NCBI GenBank assembly: GCA_020726505.1
Contig: JAHLEZ010000065.1
Coordinates: 1 to 13,600 of the forward strand
Origin: Leptodontidium sp. MPI-SDFR-AT-0119
Taxonomy: Eukaryota; Ascomycota; Leotiomycetes; Helotiales; Leptodontidiaceae
Direction: 5' to 3'
DNA: 13,600 bases
Positions 1 to 9,021 of this stretch are shown one piece after another. The notes beneath the pieces are model-generated. The model ran no database searches, was not told where the DNA came from, and saw only the letters and a program-made list of their open reading frames with translations. Both the position numbers and the translations under genes were made by a program. How positions within the stretch are numbered: the first letter of the stretch is position 1; each line of letters begins with the position of its first letter.

Positions 1-405
1 AGAAGAGAGGGAGGGAGGAGAGGGAGCGTAAAGGAGGGAGAAGGAACGAGCGAAAGCCCGAGGGGGGGTCGGACGAGGGAAAAGAAGAGACGGAACGGAG
101 AGAAGACAGGAGGAGGAGGAGGAGGAGGAGGAGGAGGAGGAGGAGGAGGAGGAGGAGGAGGAGAGGAGGAGGAGGAGGAGGAGGGAGGAGGAGGAGGAGG
201 AGAGGAGGAGGAGGAGGAGGAGGAGGAGGAGGAGGAGAGGAGGAGGAGGAGGAGGAGAGAGGAGGGAGGAGGAGGAGGAGGAAGTAGGAGAGGAGGAGGA
301 GGAGGAGGAGGAGAGGAGGAGGAGGAGGAGGATGAGGAGGAGGAGAGGAGGAGGAGGAGGAGGAGGAGGAGGAGAGGAGGAGGAGGAGTAGGAGGAGGAG
401 GAGGA
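1..405. repeat. (GGA)n microsatellite / homopurine tract
   Basis: The first 107 bases are purine-rich with scattered C and T. From 108 to 284 the + strand is purely A/G (177 nt), mostly GGA triplets with occasional GGAGAG or GGGAGG slips. Purine runs continue to 405, broken only by single T residues at 285, 333 and 389. Long homopurine-homopyrimidine mirror-like tracts are known to be able to form triplex (H-DNA) structures and to be unstable in replication. No reading frame here starts from a plausible start codon, so I do not read it as a poly-Glu or poly-Gly coding repeat. Confidence 0.97.
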
Positions 406-457
406 TTATTATTATGATTATTATTATTATATTATTATTATTATTATTATTATTTTA

Positions 458-493
<36 letters not shown>

Positions 494-507
494 TATTATT
501 ATTATTA
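406..507. repeat. (ATT)n microsatellite
   Basis: An ATT/TTA triplet array of about 100 nt starts immediately at the last purine of the GGA block. Occasional slips to ATTTT, TATATA and a single G interrupt it. It is pure A/T apart from that one G, so it would melt easily. The 66-codon open frame that crosses it is a product of the repeat (Ile/Leu/Tyr runs) and not a gene. Confidence 0.95.
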
Positions 508-536
508 AAGTTAAAGTTAAAGTTAACGTTAAAGTT
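507..536. repeat. AAAGTT hexamer array
   Basis: Five consecutive copies of AAAGTT start at 507, 513, 519, 525 and 531; the fourth reads AACGTT. The array follows the ATT block without a spacer, and a few more ATT units follow it. This makes a three-part compound satellite. Confidence 0.9.
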
Positions 537-633
537 ATTATTATTACTAAAGGAAAATTTATAAAGAAAACAAACTCTTATATTCCTAAATATTATTTTT
601 CCGTCTACTTTTAGCCTAGCGTAGTCGCTTTAT

Positions 634-936
634 AGCTAGGGGGTGTGTCACGGTATATAGCTAGTAGCACCTCTTACACGAGCCTACTAAACGGCTAGGT
701 GCGCTTCTTGTACACCTATAGCTAACTAAACCTACCTACCTTACTTTAAATAGCGAACCTTTCTCCCTCTTAACGAGAGGGCAGAGCACTTCTTAATTAA
801 TCTTCTGCTCCTCACTACTTCACTAATTCTTACTTCTCTACCCCTTTAGTATTCTACGTAATACTTTTTATATCTCCGTTAATTTTATAATATAGTACTT
901 ACATGTATATATATTTCTTTAATCTTGTGTTTAACA
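634..936 (+). mobile_element. probable remnant of a Gypsy-type LTR (3' end)
   Basis: A short polypurine tract (AGGGGG, 638-643) is followed two bases later by TGTCACGG at 646. This is the usual arrangement of polypurine tract and LTR start in fungal Gypsy elements. Inside are a TATA-like TTTAAATAG (745-753) and a C/T-rich stretch, as expected of an LTR promoter. The best matching 3' end is ...TTTAACA at 936, giving about 291 bp bounded by TGT and ACA. I found no second LTR, no clean target-site duplication and no reverse transcriptase or integrase reading frame beside it. If real, it is a solo or truncated, mutated copy. The 3' boundary is a guess; the assignment rests on layout and general resemblance. 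Confidence 0.4.
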
Positions 937-2050
937 ACCTAAATATAAGGAGGTAGTATAAAGGATCTTGTACTAGTCCTTCTAGTGATACGTACGTCCA
1001 GATTGGGTCTTATTAAACGAGCGGGAAAATTAGCGTGTGGATCGTGTTAAGCCTTCCATTGATAGTTTCTATATCTCGGAACGTTACAATACAAGAGATA
1101 ATACGTGATATTTGGTCCTTATAAGTGGAAAGGCACACTCTTCAATTACTACTAGTAGAAAGGCACTCTATTGCTAAGATATTGTGATATTAAATTCTTT
1201 TACTAAGGCAACAAAACGTAAACTATTGTTTTCAACTTTAGGGTAAAGCAGAGGCTTAAACCACTCGAAGCCAAATACTAGAGCAACAACAGCTCACACA
1301 TGTGTCTTGGCTCGGAGCATCTAGTTAGTTATAAGTTGTTTGATAATCCCTGGATCCTTGACAATAACGCTACCGGCTTGGGTCTCTTTCCCGGCTGCTT
1401 ATATAAACACCGAAGGATTAACCTCCTCAACTTCGCATTATAATTGATTTAAGATAATGTGGGAGGGACGAAGCTCAAATAACTATACAACAAGAGAAGT
1501 AGTATATAATAAGGTACGAGAGAGATTTTAAGTTGGGAAATTGCGAATTAATTAAATCTAAAGATATTATATATTTAAAGAATATAGATATTAAGAGAGT
1601 GGAGAAGAAAATAATTGTATTAATTAAAATTTTATAAAAGTGCTTAGCTATTAAGTAGTTTCAAGTATTAATCTCTTTTATATAGAAAGAGTTTATTTAG
1701 TCAGGTAACAAAGAACTGACTAGACTCTTCCCCACCACAATATGTTTATTATAAGTCTCTGCCTACTCTAACATCGCTGAGTTGAACCCAAACTCAACAT
1801 CTCGAGATCATAATCTCAAAGCCTGTGCTTTTAATCTAAGGAAGTCAAATGAATTCTTCATTTTACCACTAGCGTTTGATTCCTTCAAGAAAATCCTCTC
1901 ACTCATTATATAAGCGATTCTTAACTAATCAGACTTTCCGTTAACCTGGGGCCCACTAACCTCTTTCTTAACCATCATTTTTAACTCGGGGTATTCCTGA
2001 TATTTTGCAAGAATAAGAAGAAAAGTGAAACAAGCTTATCCTAACAACTT
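937..2050. other. AT-rich gene-free stretch
   Basis: No open frame of useful length exists on either strand, and no RNA gene could be supported. The composition is AT-rich with many TA dinucleotides. TATATAAA at about 1400 sits in a slightly more GC-rich island (1360-1430) and could be a relic core promoter, but no gene follows. A small hairpin (TGAGTT...AACTCA, about 1779-1797) and a weak tRNA B-box-like string on the minus strand at the same place do not fold into a tRNA. Confidence 0.6.
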
Positions 2051-2051
2051 T

Positions 2052-3137
2052 TATGGGACACTATGGCCGAGGTCATGGGCTATCGGGGGTTCGATATCGT
2101 GGACTAATGGGTACTGACTTGGAAATGGTAGTAAGGTCTTCGCGAAGTCCTGTGACATGACTCAGGATTTGGCACAGATGAGGCTCTTGTGGACGAAGAA
2201 ATTCTAGCAATAGCAAAAAAAGCCCTTCTGCAAGCCTAGATATATATATATCGTATATTCTATTGCTTTTCTCAGGCTAGAACTGCTGTCTTGGCGCCGA
2301 CGTCCCGGATCTAGCAGGGTAAATATCTCTGTACCTATGTAGAAGTACCTAACGCCGAGATTGGTCAGAAGAATGCTTTATTAATCGGAAAGATCAAGGT
2401 TCAGGGCTTCTTAAACAAAGTAAATGTAGCAAAGGTTCGCAAGTAAAGGATTGCCGAGCTTTATCTAGTTGGTTTCCTAAACCTTATTCAATATCTCCGC
2501 TATACTCTTCAAGCACTGCTTGCTTAAACCTTCAGTACTTGGCAATCTTCTAGGGATTAGAAACCGAATTGCTAAACTGCACCGATATTGGTTCTGGAGC
2601 AAGCGTTACTTTGGGAATAATAGGCTTTGTGGAGTCTATTTTATATCTCGCGGTGGGCGCTGGTAGCGAATCGGCCTTGGTGGATATTTCTGCTGTGTTT
2701 ACTGTGATGTGTCTTCAGTTCCGTATCAAAAACTTCTTCCTGCTACTGGAGAATTTAGTCCTGGAATGTATAGCATGGGTCAGTACTTCCGCTTATTTTC
2801 CTATCCTTATTGTGTGTTCCCTCGGACTATCGATCTTTTGGTAGCAGTGGTATGTGAGTGAGGTAATCTATATAATATAATGAGTCTACCTAGAAGGACT
2901 GGATCCGGTGGGGGCAGATTCAAAATAGTTGAGCTATAATGTTCCCCGTGTTAGGCAGTCTCTGAGGTGCGTAATTAGTGAAGGCTCCCGCTTAGGGGAT
3001 GCAGTTAAAGCGGAATTGTTCAGGATAAATAATAGAAGGACCAACGGTATATCTCGGATGATTTTTAAACGAGCACATCAATACATTGAGTGCGTGTGTA
3101 AGCATACTGACTCACTTTCTGTTTTTCTGCTAAATTG
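2052..3137 (+). pseudogene. possible decayed coding sequence, frame unresolved
   Basis: Two overlapping + strand frames look partly protein-like. One is the frame of 2052, which holds about 13 stops over 295 codons and is therefore close to chance. The other is open from 2569 to 2844 with no ATG and encodes three hydrophobic stretches. From 2929 to 3147 the frame of 2929 is open for 72 codons with a basic, protein-like composition, also without an ATG. No catalytic or binding motif is recognisable. Stop density alone does not prove that this part ever coded. It is kept separate from the better-supported relic downstream, of which it could be the 5' part. It could equally be unrelated repeat DNA. 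Confidence 0.2.
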
Positions 3138-4773
3138 CCTCGATTGATCATAACTAAGTTGGATTATCTACCATTGTTATCCTGGTTAGCAACTTAGTGG
3201 GAATTCTACGCCGGATTATCCAAATAGTGTAAATACGCTGCACGGCGGCTTAAATAGTTGAGACTGAAGGGATTGGACGGTTGTTGCTTATACGTAGTGC
3301 CCTAAGATCTTTGGTACGCTTATACCGATGTCCGTTCCAGGCCTAGATTTATTCGTGTTTTTCGTACTGGTGTCGGCGGAGCTTCACCGGTCTATGAAGA
3401 GATGCCATCTACAGACCATTTATCAGTATTATACTTCCGGGTGTATTGTAGCCAGCTTCGAGAGCGGATGTGGAAGCTTTTATGGTGGACTCACGTGTTG
3501 CTAAACTAGTTGGATGTTTGGTCAGAGATATCGTGCTTAATGGACAAGAAGATTCGGATATCCTTGGGGGGATATAAGGCTCAATGCGCCCTCGACTCCA
3601 ATTCATCTCTATAATATCAAACAATGTGCAAATAGCCGTTTGTGTCTGGCGGGAATCAGGTAATGACCAAATTCACAGGTCGTTCTATCCCCACTTCGTC
3701 TAGCTAGCTAACGGATGACTTAGAGAAGGAAGTCTCGAGACTTGCAATCTCTGAGACTGATCTCAAGAAGCACACTAAGGAAATAAAGAGCAATTTCAAA
3801 AATGCCAGCGAAGAGGAGCAGTATCTTCAGCAACGCTTTGCGACAACTGCTATGCGAAGACATCGTGTGCGAGGAAATAGATGACGGAAAAGTGGAAGAA
3901 GAGGACGATAACGAGGAATCTAAGGCTACGAGTCTACTGATGTCACCAGAGACTAACGAGACTACCTCGAGCCCTGTTGAAGTGTAGGTCTCGAACATCT
4001 TCATCGAATGGAACAAGAATATTTTTTGGAGCGCAAACCCCAATGTCAAAACATCCCGGACGGAGGGCTGCCTTGTAGATGGCAATTGGCTATCTGAACT
4101 CTATACTAACTAGGAAAAGCCAACGGCACTCTCGCATCGACTCTTTGTACCTCCTTACTCCGTTGGGTATATCAAATGCGGTGTCTTTCACCTTGGGATT
4201 GATCACTGTTATCGTCAAGATGCCTACCACTACTTGGTTTTTAGGGACAGAAAATTTTGTCCACTAGCTCACATCAGCTTCGCCAGTTTGAGTACTTAAG
4301 AAAGTTTCGCTAGAGCATCGAATTGCAAGACACGCTCCTTCTGATCGCTAGCCGAGTGGAACGATCATCATGGACTCACTCCAAGGCTAGGAAATGCCCT
4401 GATGCTGATTAGACGGTTTGAATTTCAAGCAACAAAGCTTCTCTGTGGATGGCGGTCCTTGATCTACTAAACGATGTACAGCTATCCTCAACTCTGTCTA
4501 AGAGCCCACTCCGTTCTCTCAGCTGATTATACTCCCCATGGGACATTTCTTGGCCACTGTTGGCTTGGTCATCAGTGCCATATTCCTGAAATACGGAACT
4601 GCGATTCTGGCCGTCGTTGTCGCCAATCAGCCGGGTGAGGCAACTGCATCATCAACGACTACTTCAAGGACCACAACATCGTTTTTAATGCCACTGCCTG
4701 CGGATTCTATGGTAGGGAGAATTTGTCCGGAAGCGACCCGCTGTTACAAGAAAAATCCCCACCAAGCATGTGA
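3138..4773 (+). pseudogene. decayed protein-coding region, unknown function
   Basis: Between 3138 and 3884 the frame of 3138 reads as protein with about eight nonsense codons, all TAG or TAA apart from the final TGA. Its end (about 3714-3860) is a charged, coiled-coil-like segment beginning DDLEKEVSRLAISETDLKK. The next frame then takes over, opening with an acidic stretch (EEIDDGKVEEEDDNEESK, about 3870-3930). It runs to 4771 with stops only at 3985, 4111, 4297, 4342, 4468, 4636 and 4771, about one per 42 codons against roughly one per 16-18 expected at this composition. Every stop can be written as CAA, CAG or CGA after a C-to-T change, which fits repeat-induced point mutation but does not prove it. 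I recognise no family. The antisense 121-codon frame at 3720-4085 looks like a shadow of the acidic segment. Confidence 0.35.
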
Positions 4774-5408
4774 TGTGTGCTGGTGTTAACAACAAGTCGG
4801 CCATTAACACCCGAGGAGCATTAACATTCTGCCTAATCAAATCTTTTCAGGCTCGAATACCAAAGAATGGCAACGGCACCATAGTTGAGAAAAGCGGATT
4901 GTGTAAGATGGGCATCTCTGTTGTTAGTTTATGACTTCATCTCTGGGATAAAGTCTACTCCGTTGATCGGCAAATCTCCCCACGTACGAAAAGATATGAT
5001 GCCCCATAAAGCCAGAGATGGTTTCGGATTGTATACACTTATGTAGCTTCAGCGCTCATCGCACCCTCGGCAAGCGAATTTGCAAGGATAGAATTCGAGA
5101 TCAAGAAAGCCAACCTTGATTAAGACAACCGCACTGTCTTCAAGAAGCTGTACAAAAAGCAAGATGTTGAAACACACAACGGCCACATGTCTGTGTTAAA
5201 ATCATAAATAACTAACCATCTATCGAATTATCAGCGACGAATTCTTTGTCTATGTCGAGGATGATGCCGTGAGGGCTAGCGAGAGCTAAGAGAACTCTAC
5301 GAAACTAAAACAAGTCGTTGTGTAAGCTTTTCGTTTTGTAAGATATACTCCTCTACAGTCTAACAAAACATACTCAATTTCGGTTTTCTAATTCCCTTTA
5401 AAAGCAGA
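4774..5408 (+). pseudogene. continuation of the decayed gene with fossil introns
   Basis: The frame of 4851 stays protein-like to about 5206, with few nonsense codons (for example TGA at 4932-4934). It includes a charged segment ending near HNGHMSVLKS. Intron-like signals punctuate the region. CTAAT (4833-4837) is followed by a pyrimidine run and CAG (4848-4850). ACTAAC (5211-5216) is followed by CAG (5232-5234). A GTAAGC donor at 5322 pairs with CTAAT (5388-5392) and CAG (5406-5408), an 87-nt intron. The enclosed piece 5235-5321 would be an exon containing DEFFVYVEDDAVRAS and one internal TAA. Together these suggest a spliced + strand gene that has lost function. The family is not recognised, and the exon joins are hypotheses. 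Confidence 0.3.
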
Positions 5409-5479
5409 TCCACAAACCCAAACGCCGCACCCTTTGCCGTGATGCCGTCCTCATTCTCCCTCCTAGTCCTTTATCCTAA

Positions 5480-6013
5480 CCCAACCCTCCATTTTATATA
5501 TCCGTCCGAAAACTCTCTTCCTTAATAGTTCATATCAAGCATTTTAATACCCCCCAAAAATTCTTTAAGCCAAGCTATTACTTTCTCTCATCAAAATACC
5601 ACTTCTTTAACATCCGCATCAACGAGTCCTCAGCCGCAGTGGCCGCCGAGCTAGTAGATGATAATAAAGCCGACGAGGTTAGCAACCCAGCGCCTATAGA
5701 ATCACCACCTGTATTATTATTTCCCACAAAGCTTGATTTGTATAGACCATCCCAAGACCGGCTCAAGCACCGCCTTCAAAAGATTGCTTCTTAATAGCCA
5801 GCTTTTTGCGATGGCGGCACTTAAGTGGTTTGGGCCGTCACCCTATTCTATAACATGATTATCTTGCTATTATCACAGTCATGTATAGTAGCCACCGACA
5901 ACTCCCAATCCCACTTCACATTGATCGAGCAATTCAGACTTTACCTTAGTACTACTATAGCGGATTCTCTCTCTCCTACACAAACATATGAAACAAAATA
6001 CCCCTCTCGTTAG
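5480..6013 (+). pseudogene. open + strand block, possible last exon of the decayed gene
   Basis: This frame has no ATG. It runs 104 codons from 5480 to a TAA at 5792, immediately followed by a TAG (5795). After a third stop (TAA, 5822) it stays open to TAG at 6011-6013. The first part is hydrophilic and contains SSAAVAAELVDDNKADEV and a basic run RPSQDRLKHRLQKIAS. The second part has a hydrophobic segment (about 5825-5885) like one membrane-spanning or buried helix. The three internal stops would read Gln-Gln and Gln if three C-to-T changes in CpA context were undone, which is typical of repeat-induced point mutation. No family is recognised. The block may belong to the relic upstream or be independent. 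Confidence 0.3.
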
Positions 6014-6540
6014 TTCTATTAGTCTTGACTATTTATTTTTATTATAATTATATTATACTTTGATATTTCCGTTTCGACTGCTTTCGTTACGCGTTTGTTT
6101 TCTAATTTCGTAACGTATAGTTTCCGCTCTTGTTTAAAGCCGCGAGCCTAAAACTTTTATTTTAGACAACTTTTTGAAAACATGAGACGGAGAATTAGTT
6201 ACAGGAAGACTTTAGCAGAAGAAACTTTAAATAAATAATATAATAACTTAATTTTTTATTGCACGAATTGTTTTAGGGTTTAAAGTAAATACAACGGTAT
6301 TTTACTTCTTTATAATATAAAAACTTAAAAATTATTAGTTTAATATATAAAACTAAGTAAAGAGATTACTATGATGTTTTTAACTAAATAACTAAGTTAT
6401 ATATCTTATTGAAACTATTCTTAATAGTGATTTATTAAGTCTACTTAGTTAGATTTAAAATAATAAGCACTACTCGTCGGTTTCTAGATTTTTTCGCCAT
6501 TGACTCCTCTACAAGAGGGTCCACTAACTCATGATAGAAT
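6014..6540. other. very AT-rich island
   Basis: About 500 bp of strongly AT-rich, TA-rich sequence without any open frame or recognisable element. It separates the + strand relic from the more GC-rich but still degenerate region that starts near 6540. It could be a heavily mutated transposon, or ordinary spacer rich in A and T. Confidence 0.7.
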
Positions 6541-6574
6541 TAATTACCCCCGAGCCGGTACTCCCTGCTGGGCC

Positions 6575-6584
6575 GGGGGGGGGG
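6575..6584. repeat. G10 homopolymer
   Basis: Ten consecutive G on the + strand in otherwise mixed sequence. The exact length should be treated as uncertain, because homopolymers are a common error source. Confidence 0.9.
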
Positions 6585-6812
6585 CAGTGCTAGAGGCTCA
6601 ACTCCGAGATGAAAATCACCGCGTGCTGGATAGTCTCTTCATTGACTAAGCTCAAAATACGGTCGAGCTTGGAGAGGGCTAGGTTCGCGCACTTGACTCT
6701 ATAGTAACGGCAACATGCAGTTCAATAGCCCACCACAGGAGATAAAGCCCTTATACAGCTTCTTGTTGCACTTGATTAAGTTAGTGATAACAAAGAAGCT
6801 ACAACGTTCCTA

Positions 6813-6852
6813 ACGAGCTGGCCCGCATAGGTCTGTGCACTACAGGGCATTT
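6813..6852 (+). repeat. inverted repeat copy 1 (about 40 nt)
   Basis: This segment starts ACGAGCTGGCCCGCAT. Its reverse complement recurs at 7041-7080, with 35 of 40 positions identical and the first 16 identical. The similarity fades on both sides. In one frame both copies can encode TSWPA-x-VC-x-LQ, where a TAG in copy 1 replaces the Trp codon of copy 2. The pair may therefore come from a shared coding element. Confidence 0.75.
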
Positions 6853-7040
6853 CACAGCCAAATTCAAAGATCGAATTTTTGGGCAAAAGAATAAATACAA
6901 AAGCTAGTTAAGGAAACTATAAATAAGCTTCATCTTTATAATATTTAAAGGATATTAAATCAAAAATATCATGCCGTCGTTGAGTTATTATTGAGTAAAG
7001 TCACCGATTTTGTGTTTTCAGAGCCTGGAAGTGCCTCGCT

Positions 7041-7080
7041 AAATAGCCTGTAGACCACAGACCCATGCGGGCCAGCTCGT
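7041..7080 (-). repeat. inverted repeat copy 2 (about 40 nt)
   Basis: This is the partner of 6813-6852 in opposite orientation, 188 bp away. It lies at the end of a minus-strand stretch whose upstream part (7470-7216) is open and hydrophobic. The pair could be two copies of one mobile sequence inserted head to head, the ends of a decayed inverted-repeat element, or a local inverted duplication. Confidence 0.75.
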
Positions 7081-7215
7081 AAAGACAATGAGGAGAATAG
7101 ACCGGGGAAAAATTTAAGCCCCTTATAGTTTATGTTTATTAGCTTAGTGGACTTTGTGTCCTTGTTCATCTTGATGGCCTTCCACGACGCGAGCATTGGG
7201 ATGGTCCTCGTGATA

Positions 7216-7470
7216 CTACTCAAACCAGGACAGGCTGCACACAAACACCCGTGCGTACATCATCTGTAGAGCCACCCTAGTAAGTTTCACGAAGGCAAAA
7301 TAGCCTGAAAAGCTAAAATCAAGAAGGATCATAACACCGAAACCAATAAAACTAATAACTCCTAAGGCAGCACCACTTCGGACAAATGAAAAGAAGGCAG
7401 AAGAAACTGCTTTGCCAAGCGGGGAAAATATTTTGTTAAGAAAAGACGGAGCGAAGATTAAGAGTCTGGT
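7216..7470 (-). pseudogene. open hydrophobic minus-strand remnant
   Basis: An 84-codon frame, open from a TAG at 7473-7471 to a TAG at 7218-7216, has no ATG at its beginning. Its centre (GAALGVISFIGFGVMILLDF) would make a good transmembrane helix. After the stop the same frame remains polar and protein-like for about 25 codons. Just upstream on the same strand, in another frame, lies a protein-like piece containing ALELGLTPRAVLADLFLLEA. Taken together this may be a frameshifted membrane-protein relic. No family is recognised. Confidence 0.22.
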
Positions 7471-9021
7471 CTAGCCGAATAATAGAAATGGATTTTATAA
7501 AAGCTTCAAGTAGAAATAGATCTGCTAGAACAGCTCGAGGGGTCAAACCCAGTTCAAGTGCTATATTTCCGCCACGGAGGCTATCTTATACCAGGCCTTA
7601 CAGAGTACCTCTCCGTCCGTATATAGACATGATGGATATTAGTATGCAGCCCGTTGTCAATGTTCCACTTGTCTTCTTTCTTGCGGCTCGACTTCTAGAC
7701 TTGCGGCTTCGGGTGAAGTTGTTGTTAAACGAGACGAGGAGAAGGGGGTGCAGTGATAGACGTGGTTCTCGTGTATATAAAAGGATTAGTAATAGCTGTC
7801 TCACTAAGTAGGAGCCGAAAGTTGACCTTGAACGATGGGTGGAAAGCCGCTATGAATATCAGCAAGGCAGCTAGAACAGAATCAAGTCGGGCTTATATGA
7901 TTTAGGACCTTTATACTGGAGTGGAAAGGCTTGTTCGACAGTATTATCAAAATCTTAGCGAGCTTGGGTCGAACATGTGCATTGCCCTTTTCGCTCTTGT
8001 ACCCTACTATATCTGCGAGACTTGCAACATCGACTCGATGTTTATAGTCAATCAAAACAGCTCAGTAGCATTGTCGTCACGGCTCTCTTCATGAGTGTCG
8101 ATGAATTCGTAGGCAGACTCGCCAAGGATGCCCTCTTTGGCAGGGATGGATGTCCCTGCGCGGCGGACATGCTCACTGTGGTTATACTTTCGACCTAGCA
8201 GTATGTTCTCTAGTCTACAGCTGGTGTAAGAAACCGTAGTCGACTGGAAGATGAGAGGCGGGCTAAGGTGGTAGTTGGAGACGGGAGAATACATAGTGTT
8301 ATCTTGTAAATAAAGTCCCGTCGCTGGGAAAGAGACATAACTTCTGGACATTTAAAAACCAACATTTTTTTTTGTCTGAACAAAAAGAAGAAGAGTATCT
8401 GAAAGGATATTATAGTATAACTGGTGTGTTTCAACATCATTTTGGAATCCCAACAGAAGTCCTGCGCACGTGGGCTCGCTCCACAACGCGGCTGCTGCAG
8501 CAAAAAGGCCGCCACGAACTTCTTTCCCTAGATGGCGCGAACGAGCCGGTCGTTCCAGCCATTGTGTAGTTCTTGGAATGTGGGGGGGGGGGGGGTTGGA
8601 GCCTCTGGTAAAATACGAAAGGCGCTGGTGAAGTCTCTTTTAGAAAATGTTCTTCTTACTGCGGATCTTCGATGAATCGCGAGCAGGGCGGGGAGGGGCG
8701 GCGGAGGGGACGTGAGCTGGGTTGATATTGCTAAACCTAACTCTAGTCTCTTCCTCCAGACTTTCACGACTGCAATGACTAGCGATGCCAGAACGAATTC
8801 GATAATCTACATTACATCTCATCGCATGATCGATCAGCCTGCAAACCACGATCTTCCTCCTCATTTCTGTCATCCACGATCCTCCACCTCACTCTTGCGA
8901 CCCCAATTCAGCTAATCTCCCAATGATACTGCCACTCAAGAGCAAGGGATCAGTGTAGACAAGAAAGCAGCTGCGCTAAAGTTAAATGGACAACTAGCCC
9001 AACACAGACTTGGAAACAACT
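7471..9021. other. gene-poor transition zone
   Basis: Open frames of 60-107 codons overlap each other on both strands. They start at non-ATG codons or have Arg/Ser-rich antisense-type composition. The two least shadow-like pieces are + strand: 8058-8198 (MSVDEFVGRLAKDALFGRDG inside it) and 8372-8569 (contains TEVLRTWARSTTRLLQQKGR). Neither has a proper start or a known domain. A G14 run is at 8582-8595. From about 8900 to 9021 lies the probable 3' untranslated region of the minus-strand gene. GC content rises steadily through this zone. Confidence 0.45.
8582..8595. repeat. G14 homopolymer
   Basis: Fourteen consecutive G on the + strand close to the boundary between decayed and gene-bearing DNA. 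It is prone to length error in sequencing. Confidence 0.9.

Larger units (their letters stand above)
6541..7215. other. degenerate sequence, no intact gene
   Basis: Both strands carry short open pieces that look like coding remnants. None has a convincing start, an intact frame or a known motif. A minus-strand frame is open from 7244 to 6969 without an ATG at its beginning, and its products differ in every frame. A run of ten G lies at 6575-6584. The only firm structure is the inverted pair of about 40 nt described separately. Confidence 0.5.

Noticed and set aside
1..405. Poly-Glu/Gly coding repeat
   Set aside because: No start codon or flanking coding sequence; the array is a microsatellite.
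1770..1860. tRNA-like B box on the minus strand (GGTTCAACTC)
   Set aside because: Flanking bases do not form the T, anticodon or acceptor stems.
2060..2110. tRNA-like A and B box strings (TGGCCGAGGT and GGTTCGATATC)
   Set aside because: They are only about 17 nt apart, too close for a tRNA, and no acceptor stem pairs.
3720..4085. 121-codon minus-strand frame
   Set aside because: Its poly-Ser/Leu stretch is the antisense of the acidic plus-strand segment, so it is read as a shadow.
4079..4267. TPLGI-x2-AV segment resembling a conserved fungal membrane protein
   Set aside because: Only seven matching residues recalled, no further agreement, and another frame over the same stretch has fewer stops.
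4502..4800. Resemblance to the C-terminal part of fungal GH16 glucanases (F-x4-IVF-x-T-x-CG, then C...NP-x-A)
   Set aside because: The two motifs lie in different frames, the usual Trp after CG is absent, and a downstream GVNN-like motif is in the wrong order for that family. Too weak without a database search.
7488..7811. 107-codon plus-strand frame starting with ATG
   Set aside because: Arg/Ser-rich composition typical of the antisense of a Leu/Ala-rich frame; the opposite strand looks more protein-like, and neither has a recognisable motif.
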